NCBI RefSeq assembly: GCF_022539505.1
Contig: NC_061508.1
Span: 344,547,484-344,611,483, forward strand
DNA length: 64,000 nucleotides
DNA from: Lolium rigidum
Lineage: Eukaryota > Streptophyta > Magnoliopsida > Poales > Poaceae
Direction: 5' to 3'
Below are positions 1-11,391 of this stretch, in pieces. The notes beneath the pieces are model-generated. The model saw only the letters and a list, made by a program, of their open reading frames with translations, searched no databases and was not told the DNA's origin. The position numbers and the translations under genes are program-made. The number at the start of each line of letters is the position of its first letter. Within the stretch, counting starts at the first letter, position 1.

Positions 1-487
1 TTTTTTTAGCGATGTGACAAGGCAAAAGAGCTGACATGTTTTCAGAACCATAGCCATCGATTATAGATTTATAGTTAGCCATTAGTCTGACGTTCCACAT
101 TGTGTTGCACACAACGCATGCCGCGCGTGGTGCATGTAGAGGGATATAGATAACCAAAAATAAATAGATATATTTATATTAGTATCAAGTAAAATGGATT
201 GGAGGAGTACTATGAACAGGAAAATTAAAATAGAGTCCAAGATATATCTAGCCTTTTATTTTTAAACACTCAAAATTCGTGTTTTAAAATTTAAAAAATC
301 TGAAATAAAATTCTAAAGGTAGCCGTGTACTTTTTTTGAAATGGGGAGCCTAACCCCAGCCTCTAATCAATTGATGCACACAATCATTTTATTGCAAAGT
401 TTCAAAGTTTAAGAAGTTCTACATCTTAAGTATCACAAAGGGTGTACATAAAAAACCAACTAAAGGAAGCAAATTAAAATGAAGTGC
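1..487. other. AT-rich intergenic sequence
   Basis: No gene, tRNA or clear repeat boundary is visible. The right part (about 330-487) lies just downstream of the minus-strand LINE fragment and may be its 3' untranslated tail, but no poly(A)/poly(T) run or target-site duplication marks an end. Confidence 0.4.
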
Positions 488-1077
488 CTAAGCATCTTGA
501 ATTCTTTTAGAAAGCCGCCGGCCATTCTGGTTGTAGATAGCCCGAGCAATTGTCTCCAGACGGATGTATCCAGTATCCATATGCGCCTGCTCCGCCTCCG
601 GAAGAAGGTAAGACCACTCGTGGATCCAGTGTGTAACCATACGGATAACCTGTAAAAAAAAAAGAGCATTCGTACTCTTGTTTAACACAATATCATTACA
701 ACAATTCCAGATAGACCATATCAAAGCAGAAATACCCGTACAGATATGTTCCTTAGATGCTTTATCAACCTCATTTAGCCAATTTCTAAAAATATTTGTA
801 ACATTAGCTGGAGGGAGGATATTAAAAGTATATTGAATAGTTCTCCAAATAAGACGTGCGAAGGGACAATCAAAAAATAAATGGTTAATAGATTCATTGG
901 CATCACAAAATGCACATTTCTTACAATCATTCCACTTTTTTTAGCAAGGTTATCTTTAGTGAGGATCACCATTTTGTAAAGGAACCACATAAATTTTGTA
1001 ATCTTTAGTGGTACCTTAATTTTCCAAATATACTTGCGCAAGAAAATAGTATGGCCATTCAAGAAATCTGCATACAT
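488..1077 (-). pseudogene. LINE ORF2 C-terminal fragment (zf-RVT domain), broken
   Basis: Read on the minus strand this is the end of a plant non-LTR retrotransposon polyprotein, the zinc-binding reverse-transcriptase-associated (zf-RVT) region. Visible motifs are 'IWKIKVPLKITKFMWFLY', 'ILTKDNLAKK' and, in another frame, 'ESINHLFFDCPFARLIWR' with its Cys-x2-Cys/His pattern, ending near 'GRRLSKRIQDA'. The frame breaks near 938 in a run of T and is regained in two pieces (775-1077 and 488-724). Only the C-terminal part of ORF2 is present, as expected of a 5'-truncated insertion. The same domain occurs at 54010-54771 in a better-preserved copy. Frameshifts and missing RT/endonuclease domains make it non-functional. 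Confidence 0.8.
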
Positions 1078-3193
1078 GGACTTAACAGAGAATATGATTT
1101 TGTGTACTCATGCAAACTCTTAATGCGAATTATTGTGTATTCTATGCTACACAAATATAATAAAATCTAACAAATTTTATAGTGAATGCTGCACATTTCA
1201 AGACCGTATAACTTGTCAGATTTTGTCTTCTTTGTGAGGTGTAGAATATAAAGTAGTTCATATTTATACGTTTGTACTATATATCATTGGGCTATCTGTA
1301 CAACTTTTTTCAGATTTCTTTGAAATTTTGAAATATAATTTTTAAATGTTTCAAAATAAATGGCTACATGTTGCTCGGTATCTGTTTACCCACTCTCGTA
1401 CAGATACAGCGAATTCACACGCAGAAGATCCCCGACATTTTGTGTCTTTCACGAGGTTAGACTGGTACAGGGTGCTTCTTCTGCCCTTCCAGGCCCATGT
1501 GCCCGTAGACAACGGCCACAAGAACCTTTTGATCAAGGCACTCAAGGTAAGCATAGTAATCAAAGCGAAAGCGATCGCATCCTCCTATTCCTTACGGTGA
1601 TTAATCTAATCAAGTGTGGTCTGTGGTACCCATTTCTTGACAACCCAAAGCACACGGCTTGGACTTTAATTCTTGCCGTTGTTAGAGCAGCTGGTTTTGT
1701 CAACGATATCTACCCTCTACATGTGGTACATGTCGCCCTGATCTAGTTCTGCCAGTAAGATGTGAAGGTACCCTCTTGTGTAGTGTACTAGCTATATATT
1801 GAGTTTTCTTCTCTTCCCTGTATACGACTCTGATTCCACTACATTTCGATAATTATAGATAAAGCATTTGCGAATAGTAGCCTAGTAATTCGTTGACTCG
1901 CGCGACATGTAAGGCGGATCGGATACCATCGAATCCACACTTCACTGGATGGGATTCTAGCTGGTTTGACCTCCAACAGTAAGCTTAGCAAGCACGGCTG
2001 CACACAGGAGGTGTCTGGCCCCTGGTCAAACCAGCCAAGTAATTTCAGCTGTCAGGATTAGTATAACGACGGCATGCCGGGCACACGCTGGGCACCGCAC
2101 GCTCTCGGTGCAGGCCGTGTCTTTGCCGGGGCAGACACACCCACCGCCGCCGAAACCGGCGCGCGGCCGTGCAGACATGCACCGCTCCGTTCTAGCTCCG
2201 TGCCGATGGACAGTCTGCGTGTGTTTTACATGTAACGATGTAAGTACCTGATTATATTAACTATAAGGCCGTGCTGAAGCATTAAACGATGGCTGGGAGT
2301 GTTTGGTGAGTCCAGGCCCCTGGGTGGAGTCGGGCTCCGTTCTAGTTCACTAGGGCAATTATGAAGTCCTGAAGTTGCCAGCAAGTGAAGTCCTGAAAAA
2401 AAAATCTATGAAGTCCTGAAGTTGCCAGCAAGTGAACTGAGTATGCATTTGTAGACATGATTGACTGAATAAGAATATGGAAGTGTTGGCGGCAGGGACT
2501 ACACGATCAAAGTAAAAAATATTTGGCTTTAAAGGAAAGAAACTCTAAGCGTTGTGACTTTACTAGAAGTGATTTTGTGCATGACCAAAATTCGAATACG
2601 AAGATATAAACTTGGACGGGCGGAGATGCATCAACACATCCAACCACCGGGCAATACCGGTTCACCTACATGATGAAAGTAGATTTGGAATAAACGGTCA
2701 ACAAGACCCATACAAAATGAATATGGAATGTGATCATTATAGGGCATTTGATCAGAAACTTGGGTATCATCGCGTAAAGGTAGGGGTAGATGGGCCAGCT
2801 CAATAAAGCGACCTTTCGATCCGTTCCTTATTATTATTATTTACTATTTCTATTTAATTTTCTTTTCTTTTATATTTGACCCTCTATTAGGTGGTGCCAC
2901 CTTCCCTCTCGCTAAAGGTCAGTCGGGACCTCACCCTCAAAGAATCGTTACAATACACCCAGATAATTAGAATTCAGAAACTTTTGACGTTATTGTTGCA
3001 AACATACATTCATCACGAAATAAAGAAATAGCAACAATATGTGTTCAATTTTTACAAAGAAGCACTGAGGGTGCCTCCCCTAGACCCAACCAGCTCCTAC
3101 GAGTATGATAATGTTTGTTCATACGGGTATCATAATGTTTTTTACAAAGAAGCAATGAGGGTTTACATATTATTGTAAAAAAACATGTACATG
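1078..3193. other. Intergenic, no recognisable gene
   Basis: Short open frames (for example around 1346-1746) match nothing I recognise and have no convincing splice structure. A 29-bp unit is directly repeated at 2361-2389 and 2408-2436. A GC-rich patch at 2060-2220 has no coding signal I can defend. At 3050-3170 a phrase containing 'ttacaaagaagca' occurs twice, so local duplication is common here. Confidence 0.4.
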
Positions 3194-3652
3194 AGCCAAT
3201 AATAGGTGTTCATACGAGTATGATTAAACTGTTTTGCTAATTCTTAGTAGACTGAGAATTAGCTTAGAGCTCAGTAGACTCTTCAGCCGTCCGATCTCCC
3301 TTCTGCTTTAAGATTCACGTTTGTGTTGTTTTGTTGTTTTGGCCCTGTTTTCTTCTCCGGCGTGGGATTTTGATTCGTTGGGCATTTTTTGTTGTTGGTT
3401 TGACGGGCCTTGTATCGTCGCTAGCCAATAATAGGTGTTCATACGAGTATGATTAAAATGTTTTGCTAATTCTTAGTAGACTGAGAATTAGCTTAGAGCT
3501 CAGTAGACTCTTCAGCCGTCCGATCTCCCTTCTGCTTTAAGATTCGCGTTTGTGTTGTTTTGCTGTTTTGGCCCTGTTTTCTTCTCCGTCGTGGGATTTT
3601 TATTCGTTGGGCATTTTTTGTTGTTGGTTTGACGGGCCTTGTATTGTCGCTA
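3194..3652. repeat. 229-bp tandem direct duplication (two copies)
   Basis: Copy 1 (3194-3422) and copy 2 (3423-3652) run head to tail from 'agccaataataggtgttc' to 'gggccttgtat'. They differ by only a handful of substitutions (for example cgtg/cgcg, gttgttttg/gctgttttg, ggcgtgg/gtcgtgg). Each unit has an internal inverted motif around 'ttagtagactgagaatta' and 'gagctcagtagactc'. The near identity points to a recent unequal exchange or slippage. The function and family of the unit are unknown. Confidence 0.85.
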
Positions 3653-5439
3653 GTCGTTGTCCTCCACTATCCAGATACGAGCTTGTCCTTGCGAGAGCGT
3701 GAACGGCGGCGGTCAACATCGACGGTGAGCGGAGGCGCCCCTCCCTTTCCTCCCCCGTTATTTGTCTCCGCGCCAAGCTGTGCCGCGCCTCCTCTACACC
3801 ATTCTTCTCTCGCTGCTCCTCTACCGCTTTCTTCTACGGATGCGTTTTTTGTCATTTTTGTGCAGCGGAGGTTCGGTTCCCTGTCTGCTAAGCTGTGATT
3901 TGTCTGGTAAGCGGTGAGGTGAGGAGATGCTAATTATTTCATGTTTAGTGTTGTAAAACATTTTTCTGTCCAAGATTAGGTGTTATAGTTATTGGCGTTT
4001 TTCAGAAAATACTTCGATCGAAGTTGAATGGGCTGGTTATCTCCAGTTGAATGTGTCTGAACGGGTCTGGTTCTGTCCATTGTTTGCATTTGCTTGTAGC
4101 CCTGTTCCATGCTTGGTAGTAGTTTTCCTATTAAGTAATGTCATGTTTTTCTAGAGGACAAGTAAAGCAATTTTCAGGTATCTTTTTAAGTATCTAGTAA
4201 TCGGTTACTTAGTTAATTGTCGGGAGGTTAGCATATCTAGTAATCGATTGCAGTATGCATGGCTGTACGGCTAGCATATCGAATGTTCAGCAAAACTTGA
4301 TTTGCCTACTGTATACACAGTCACATGAGCACGCCTAGCTGTTCATCCTGCCGTTGTGTAGACTATTGCGCGAATGTGTGTTCAGGTGTATAATACAAGT
4401 GGATGGAGACTTGTATATGCAATGTGTTTAAGTGTATATTCAAAATTATAGGTGTTTGCTGTATATTCTCTTTTTTTATGTTCAGATATAATTTGTTGTG
4501 TCAGGTTATTAGTTATAGTTAGTTTGAATTTTTTTGAAGTGTTAGTAGAATAAGTAGATGTGTTGTTTCATGTTCAACAAAGCCATATCTAACTCTACGT
4601 AGGTAAATCTTCTGAATCTTCTCCATTGTGTTGAAGTTATGAAAGTATTTCTTCTGAATCAAATCTCTATATTATCTGTTAATTTTCAGTTCACATCACA
4701 ATGGTCTACCTCATCCTTTTTCTGCAGCAGCCCCCCGGAAAAGATCAATTTTATTTTAGTGACAACAAATAGAGTAATAAAAATTATTTGAAAAATCAAC
4801 CTTGTTTGTTCACTCATAGTACATAAATCCAGTACTTAGGTACAGAATCAGACCCTTAAGTTTGTGTATAGTCCTATCTCTGAAAGCATGCTCCTTGCTT
4901 GTTTTTTTCTTGCAGCACATTGAGATTTGTAATGGTGAGAATTGGTAGTATATATTTCTTGCAACATTTTGGTAGTACAGCGTATGTAGCAGCATGAAAA
5001 ACGGAAAAGCACAACTGATCCCGAGGTCAGATGTGCTCCTTTTCTCGACCACCCATTTAGTCTTGGGACCCGCTCCTGTCAGCCATTTTAAGTCACTACG
5101 ACATGCAGAAATGGTACAACGGGAGAATACACGTATGCTACGGTGGGCAAACATGTGACGGATGTGTGTTTTCAGTCTAGCCTCGTTGTGAGTTGTGACA
5201 GGGCGGCGCGGGGGAGGGCAGGCGACGACGCACGCTGCTGGAGCAGTGGCGTATGACCTCCATCCTAAGCAGGGAGAGGCGTCGTGTGGAGCAGGAGCTG
5301 CGGCGGAGGGGAGGCGACGACAGGGCGGGGCCGTCGAACGCACCGCCACGCGGCCAGTATGCTAGTGTTAGATAAAATCTAGCCATTTTCATTCAATCTT
5401 GTAATATATAATTAAATTTGAATGAAAACCTTTATTTTT
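3653..5439. other. Intergenic; small GC-rich coding-like patch at its end
   Basis: Mostly AT-rich unique-looking sequence. A GC-rich patch at 5190-5355 reads on the plus strand as an Arg/Glu-rich stretch containing 'LLEQWRMTSILSRERRR'. It has the style of transposon-carried gene debris in grasses, but I cannot name it. A 179-codon minus-strand frame across 4810-5349 looks accidental. Confidence 0.35.
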
Positions 5440-5592
5440 GTACACTTTTATTTATTTGGGGTGCATTTTCGGGGGACGCGGCTGGGAAGTGACGTCCCCC
5501 AATCACAGCACGGAGAAAATACGTCCCCCAAAAGCTCGATCCAGCGCTCTTTAAGGGACGATTTGAGGAACGCGGCTAGAGATGCTCTAAGG
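5440..5592. mobile_element. DNA-transposon terminal fragment ('agagatgctct' type end)
   Basis: The stretch ends with 'ggctagagatgctctaag', a terminal motif seen on many grass DNA transposons and seen again at about 7537-7550 in this window. Short GGGGGACG / CGTCCCCC blocks inside can pair. Only one end is recognisable, so this is a remnant and the family is not certain. Confidence 0.4.
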
Positions 5593-5764
5593 GAAGAAAA
5601 TCTCCCGGGGCACCCCGCTTGCTACATGTGTCAATACATGAGCATCTCACTCTATACCTACATGGGAATAAAATTGAATAGAAAAACATGATCTCACTTA
5701 TTCATATTTGTTATCACTAATATAGATGTATGTAGAATATTATAATTATAGGTACATCCATCGT

Positions 5765-6290
5765 AGTGGCAAGTAATATAAATCAGAGAAAGTACAAAAA
5801 ACCAAGAAAATACCTACGAAAAACAAGTCCAACCAGAAGAAAAATCTGCGGCATCGGATCAATGGGCCACCCAACGTGTATGCCGAGGCTACTTTACCAT
5901 ACAACCGGCAACGAGCGAACATTAGTTCTCCCCGATTTGATGTTACCGGGCATCCTAAATTCTGTCCAAGTCAGTGAGGAATCTCATATAGAATACGGGT
6001 GAACTTGTTGAAGACCCACCACAAAATGAATCGAGATTTCAGTCCACAGCAAATTAGCAGGCCTAGGTTTCACTTTGAGACTGCTTTGCCTTTGATCAGA
6101 CGTATCATACGTACTACACAGAAGCCTTCAAAATGTAGGATGTGCTGTTGTTCTTCCAAAAAATTATAGTACGGAGTAAAAAAAGATGACAACAAAGTAA
6201 GATGATAGAAGAAAAAGAGAAAAAAAGAGAGACCGACATCACACCACACTTCCAACTCCCCGCACCCTACTAGAGGAGACCTAGGGTGGC
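5765..6290. repeat. Dispersed repeat, copy A
   Basis: This segment is related along its length to 22870-23405 in the same orientation. Shared blocks include 'gaaaaacaa..tccaa', 'aatcgagatttc.gtccaca', 'aatgtaggatgtgctg' / 'aatgtaggacgtgttg' and an end like 'accctactagaggag'. Copies are diverged with indels, so this is an old interspersed repeat of unknown class. No terminal repeats were identified. Confidence 0.55.
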
Positions 6291-6603
6291 AGGCAGACAG
6301 GACAGGCCCAGCCGGAAGTATATAGCAATTGAGCTTTAGACCAGTCGTTTTCTAGACCGAAATTCAGCACTATTTAGCACTAGATGGATGTAAAGTTTGG
6401 ATTGGGGAGGCTCATTTTCCCAGCGACGAGTTCAGGATGGTTGAAAATTTAAACAAATATAGGCGAATTCAGACAAAATAAGACGAAATACGATCAAACA
6501 TAGGCGAAATTTAGAGATATTTAACATATATAGGTGAGTTCGTATATATAGGCCGAATCCGTAATGTATTTGAATTCGGCCAGATGGAAACATAAACTAA
6601 AAT

Positions 6604-7180
6604 TTAAAAACAGCGTTCTACATGCCAAAACGGCGCCGGCGCCGACTGCGGCATCCCCAGGATGGGGGAGTTGCCGCCCTCGATGTGCGCGAGCACACTG
6701 GAGAGTGTGCGGCCCGGCGCGCTCCACCAGCGGCGGCGACCGGCGGCATTGTTACGCGCTGGAGGAGGGGGAGGACCGTTGTACGCTGCGAGTTCCCGTT
6801 CGTGCCAGCGACGGAAGAGCTCGATCCATGCGTCGTAGTTGTCGGGGAGGTACCGCTCCTCCGCGCGCTGCTCCTCGCTGAGGGTGACCCGCACATCGTC
6901 GATAGCGGCGTCGAGCTCGTCGCCTCCCACCGGAAGCGGCGGGATAGGGATGCACCCCCGCGCTCAGGCGCCATCCTCCGGGCACGCGGAAGTCCGGCGG
7001 CGCCAGGTAGCCCGCCATGTGCAGAAGTCCCGCCTCCCACTGGTGTAGGGAACACCGGTCGAACCCGTCGTTCGTCGTGGCCCGCCATTGCTCGCTGGAG
7101 GAGGATTGGGGAGAGAAGACATGGCTGGGGAGAGGAGGGAGACGACGGTGCTGAATGTGGCCAGACGCGGTAGTTTCGCG
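6604..7180 (-). pseudogene. Frameshifted hypothetical protein, probably transposon-carried
   Basis: Minus-strand reading gives a coherent protein split over two frames. One piece contains 'WRATTNDGFDRCSLHQWEAG' and 'YLAPPDFRVPGGWRL'; the other contains 'GDELDAAIDDVRVTLSEEQ', 'DAWIELFRRWHERELAAY', a proline run and 'RRRWWSAPGRTL'. The switch near 6935-6960 implies a small indel. A TATA-like 'ctatttatcg' lies upstream on the minus strand near 7183. I do not recognise a catalytic domain. The style (Trp-rich, short, GC-rich, close to an 'agagatgctct' transposon end) matches gene fragments multiplied in Triticeae genomes by DNA transposons, which is inference. Confidence 0.55.
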
Positions 7181-8600
7181 ATAAATAGAGGGAGCCACGT
7201 GTGAATCCGAGGCGACGGTATTAGCTCGCCGCGTGGAAGCTATGCATCCGGCGAGGACTGACCGGCGGCAGGCTTTTGCAACGCGCGGAAGACGATTGGC
7301 CTTTCTCGCCGACAAGTCCGGACCACCGGCCGCGCGGAAAGTTTTCTCGACGTTTCCCACGCTTTCGTTTCATCCGGATTTTCCGAGCGCTCCTGGGGGG
7401 CCGGGGATGACCTGGGCTCGCCGGATGAATGAAAGCGCAAATGCGAGCGAAAACAAGGATCCGGGAGCCCGAGAACCGTTCTTCGTCCATCCGGATAGAA
7501 AAAAAAAATCCTAGGAGCCTTCCCGGAGAGACAGCTAGAGATGCTCTTACCTTGGCAGAGCTGATAAGAGTGCTCTGCTTCATTGGCGAGAGGCTAGTCA
7601 GCGCCGTGCTATTTAACCAGCCAAATATTCTTCCAGCCGGGCGATGTGGTACTAAGCTGTGTCGTTGCCGCGTCTGTCTCCGACGGCGCACGCAGCTCCG
7701 GACACTGACGGGCCAACGCCATGAGCCAAAGGGAGGGGAAGTACGGCTACGTGGTACGCACGTTTGCGCAGCTGCTGACATGGGGATGACAGCGCCGCTG
7801 TCGGTGGCAGACGACCACCACTTGGAGAAATCCAACTCTCCGAGCGGCACATAGTAAGTAGACTCGCGGAGCGCCTTTGCTCAGGCCAAGTCTGCGAGTC
7901 ATCGGGAGCCCGCAGCGCCTGGTAGCACATGTAGTGCTCCCACTTCGCATGTGGCTCCGGCTTGAGGGTGAGCGGTGTATGACGATGCCGGAAGGAGATA
8001 TGTCAGCGCAGCTGCCATGCCGTCTCCGTAACGATGATGCCAACCGAGCTACGCAAGGGCAAGGCTGCCTTAGACTTAGGCTTGGGGGTGCAAAGCGGCG
8101 GGGCACGTGAGGAAGAAGACCTCGACGCGGAAGCAGCGTTGGTGTAGTAGGGTGTCAATGGAGCGCCAAAAGGTGGAGGCAGGCAACTCGGAGCTCGTCA
8201 TTGCTATGCAACCTAATCCGTGCGAAGTCAGCACAGCGTCAACGTCTTTCCCGGCACGTGTTTGGCCAAGGTAGTTGTATAACCCGCCGTATGGACCAAA
8301 CACGGCCACGTAGATCACCGTCACACCCCGCCTCAAAAAGGATCGAGTCGTGAGAGCGCGATGTCCTCCGCCCAATCGAGGTTCTCCTACTCCAGAGAGG
8401 ACCGGTTCGATGACAACAAATGTACAGGATGAGGTCGGCATCCTCCGGGATCGGGGGAAGGACATATCCCCCGTGATGACCTTCCAGCCACCACGAGACG
8501 GAACTAGAAGTCGTGCCTCGGCCGGTACTGTCGCCTTGACGGCTGCGGGCGCTCAAGACTCAGGCTGGCCATACTGCTAGTATCATACACATTAGTCCCA
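7181..8600. other. GC-rich transposon-like stretch without a recognised gene
   Basis: The first part (to about 7550) looks like the left portion of the element carrying the 6.6-7.2 kb fragment and ends with 'gctagagatgctctta'. The rest (7560-8600) has several medium open frames on both strands, typical of GC-rich sequence, with no family motif. Minus-strand phrases such as 'YVAVFGPYGGLYNYLG' look somewhat protein-like but could not be assigned. Confidence 0.35.
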
Positions 8601-9889
8601 CAAAAATGCTGATGTGGCAGCTAATTAAGGAGGTGGAAGGAGATTAAAGTAATATAGGTGGATACTGTATCATAGTGCATGTCACGAGAAAAGTTAATAC
8701 CAAATAAATCTTGTGCACACATTTGGATTGAGATTCTAAACAGTAATAAATATAGCATAACTATGATACTACTTCATGATACTAACCACTATAGAGATAG
8801 TACCATATACAAGTATCATATGCATGATACTACAACATTATACTTACCACTATGGCCAGCCTCAGCCTTTGGTGCAGGTACGGGGATTGACTTTATGGGT
8901 TTGCCAACATATTTTTATAGTGGAAATCTACATATATTTAAAAAACAAATCTGCATATATTCATACACATAACTTTAACCATGATGTATATATATATGAG
9001 CAGTGTATATGTGTGCAGTGTTTAATAAAAAAAAGATGCTACTTCCAAAAGAACAATGAACAAATCTAAATCAGTTTCTTTTTTGCATAGGTTATCATAT
9101 AGGCAGAGTAATAAATGTAGAATAGAGATAACCTGCTACAGCAGAAAATCTTATCGTTAGGACATGACTTTAATATTAAGTACTGAAAGAAATTCACAAA
9201 AGCATAAGTTATAAGAGAAACAGAACTTGCATACGTTCATCCAGCAGCACACTGCACATAGCAGGTCACAAGGTTAAAACAATCTGTCTATCCTTGCCGT
9301 GCTGCTCACAGAAAAGTAGTGGTTCTATAGAGCAGCAAAAACCGTGTTGAAAAGTCAATTTTGCTATAAAGTGCAGAAGTTAGGATATTGACAGGCAAGT
9401 ATAACATCTTAAAAAGTTGTAACATCTGCAGTAAAGCAGATCTTGGCGACCTGCCGATGTTGTCAACATAAAGCATGCAAGTTTTGCATCTGTACTTGCT
9501 GGAAATAAAAGTTTTGCCTATCACAAAGATCTGATAAAAAAAAAGGATCCAATAAGAAGATTTAACATGAACAAGCTCTGCAACGATGCAGAGTAGACAT
9601 GGCTATCTAAATCACAAGGTGACATACAATATCACTGTGTCCAAACTGGCAGCATAATGAAGAATTCTTCATAAGAACAAAAACAATGTAGCACCTCCTA
9701 AAATATCCAGTGCTCTGACTGAATCATGGCTTTGGTTCTTCAAGGCTGTCGTTGTTTTTGTCGTGGAGAAGACATAGCAGAATCTCACTTACACAGATAC
9801 AAGAAACATTTGTTCTACAATGCATTTTGCCTAATCCCTTGTTCATCATTCGAAACATAATGGGGAACACCACCTTGAAATGTCAATAC
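8601..9889. other. AT-rich intergenic sequence
   Basis: No gene or clear repeat is seen. The phrase 'catgatact' recurs around 8775-8830, suggesting local microduplication. There is nothing else I can support. Confidence 0.35.
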
Positions 9890-11390
9890 TGCAATCAGAT
9901 CCAAACTAGCAATATGAATGTATGATTAACAATTGATACATAATATTCTACGTGATTGACTATTCTTTTCAGAAATATTCACTAGTTTGGACACATCCGT
10001 AGGAAGCACTACATAAGTGAGTTGAGAGTACTGTCATGTTTATTCTACAATATTATCATATTTTTAATCATGTATCATGTCCCACGGCGGAGAATAAGGA
10101 AGTTCAGATGAAGATGTCAACTCTAAAGAGGATCCGGAGGTTACCCCATTCAGCAGCAACACATTCGGCGATGATAGCAACAACCTAGCCAGTGAACAAC
10201 CAGATGATATTAACATCAATCTTTAGACTCAAAACACTAATTTTAACACCGTGAAAAACTTTAGAGACGTTAGTATCATCTTTGACGGTTAAGCCATCAA
10301 CCATGAATTATTTCCCAATCGCCCTGCGCATGGTGTGCTACCAGCTGTGCTGCACCAAGAAGACGTTCCTCCATAGGCATATGGTGAACCACATTAGTCT
10401 TACGCTTGTCATAACTGAGAAACGATACAAAACACGCAGGGTATCTGGGGCCTCCAATGCCTCTTCATCTTTCCTCAAGGGGAATACATCACGGAGGGCA
10501 TAGGCCATCTTCCAAGCTGCAAGGTCCTCCAGGGACAAGCAAAAGGAATTGTAGGGCCTGATAACCTCTGCGATGTGAATCGTCTCTGCAATCACTACTA
10601 AGATGAGTGTAGGGCTAATGTGCTTCACCAGATGCCTATGAACGGACGTCTTATTGGTGCAACAAAGGTGGTAGGTCAGAGGATAAAATAGGTTGATAGC
10701 TAAACTGTCAAAAACGATATTAAAGTCTTTGAATCTTTTCATGGGGTCAAATCGATAAATGGAAATATGATGTCACCATCATTTGATTTTTCACGTTTAG
10801 GTTGTTGCTATCTTCGCCGAATGTGTTACTACTGAATTGGGTAACCTACAGATCCCCTTAGAGTTAACATCTTCATCTAAACTTTCTTGTTTTGTGCCAC
10901 ACTACATGGCACATGATTAAAAATATGGTAATATTGCATAATAAACATGAAAATACTCTCAACTCACCTAATAATGTATTGGGCCTGTCCAAACGACCAA
11001 CCGCTCCACTGATTGTAGTGAACTTGTTCACTCGTAGCGTGTATTCCTAAAAATAATAGTCAGTCGCGTTAATCATAATCATATCAGTATCAAATATTAT
11101 GTTTCAACTGGTAATATTTGGATAATGGGGAACCTGTTCTCTCGCAGTATGTACTCCTTAAACAATAGTTAGTCGCGTTAATCCAAAACTATTAATTGGA
11201 TCCAATTTGGTAGCAAAATTATTAATTGGATCCAATTTGGTAGCATTTGAAATGCTAAGGAGTTTATCTCAACCAAAAACTATAGGGGCATCATGGCCAG
11301 CTAATCTAGACTTGTTGCTATGGTCCTCAACAAAGCTCTTTTCATCGTCATAGTCATCTACAAGCTCACCATATTGATATTTTATAATGC
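9890..11390. mobile_element. Foldback element, copy 1 (long inverted repeat)
   Basis: The left arm (about 9890-10400) and right arm (about 10600-11390) are inverted copies. For example 'gttcagatgaagatg..aact' near 10103 pairs with 'agttaacatcttcatctaaac' near 10863, and 'gacgttcctccataggcat' near 10360 pairs with 'atgcctatgaacggacgtc' near 10633. The same family is present at 17327-18871 in the same orientation. The centre (about 10440-10580) is unique to this copy. The left end is eroded; the right end is close to 'tattttataatgctctt'. No transposase is visible. It lies directly against the hAT remnant that starts at about 11392. Confidence 0.7.
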
Positions 11391-11391
11391 T

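Noticed and set aside
4810..5349. 179-codon minus-strand frame
   Set aside because: Composition changes abruptly half-way (GC-rich to AT-rich) and no domain is recognisable; likely chance.
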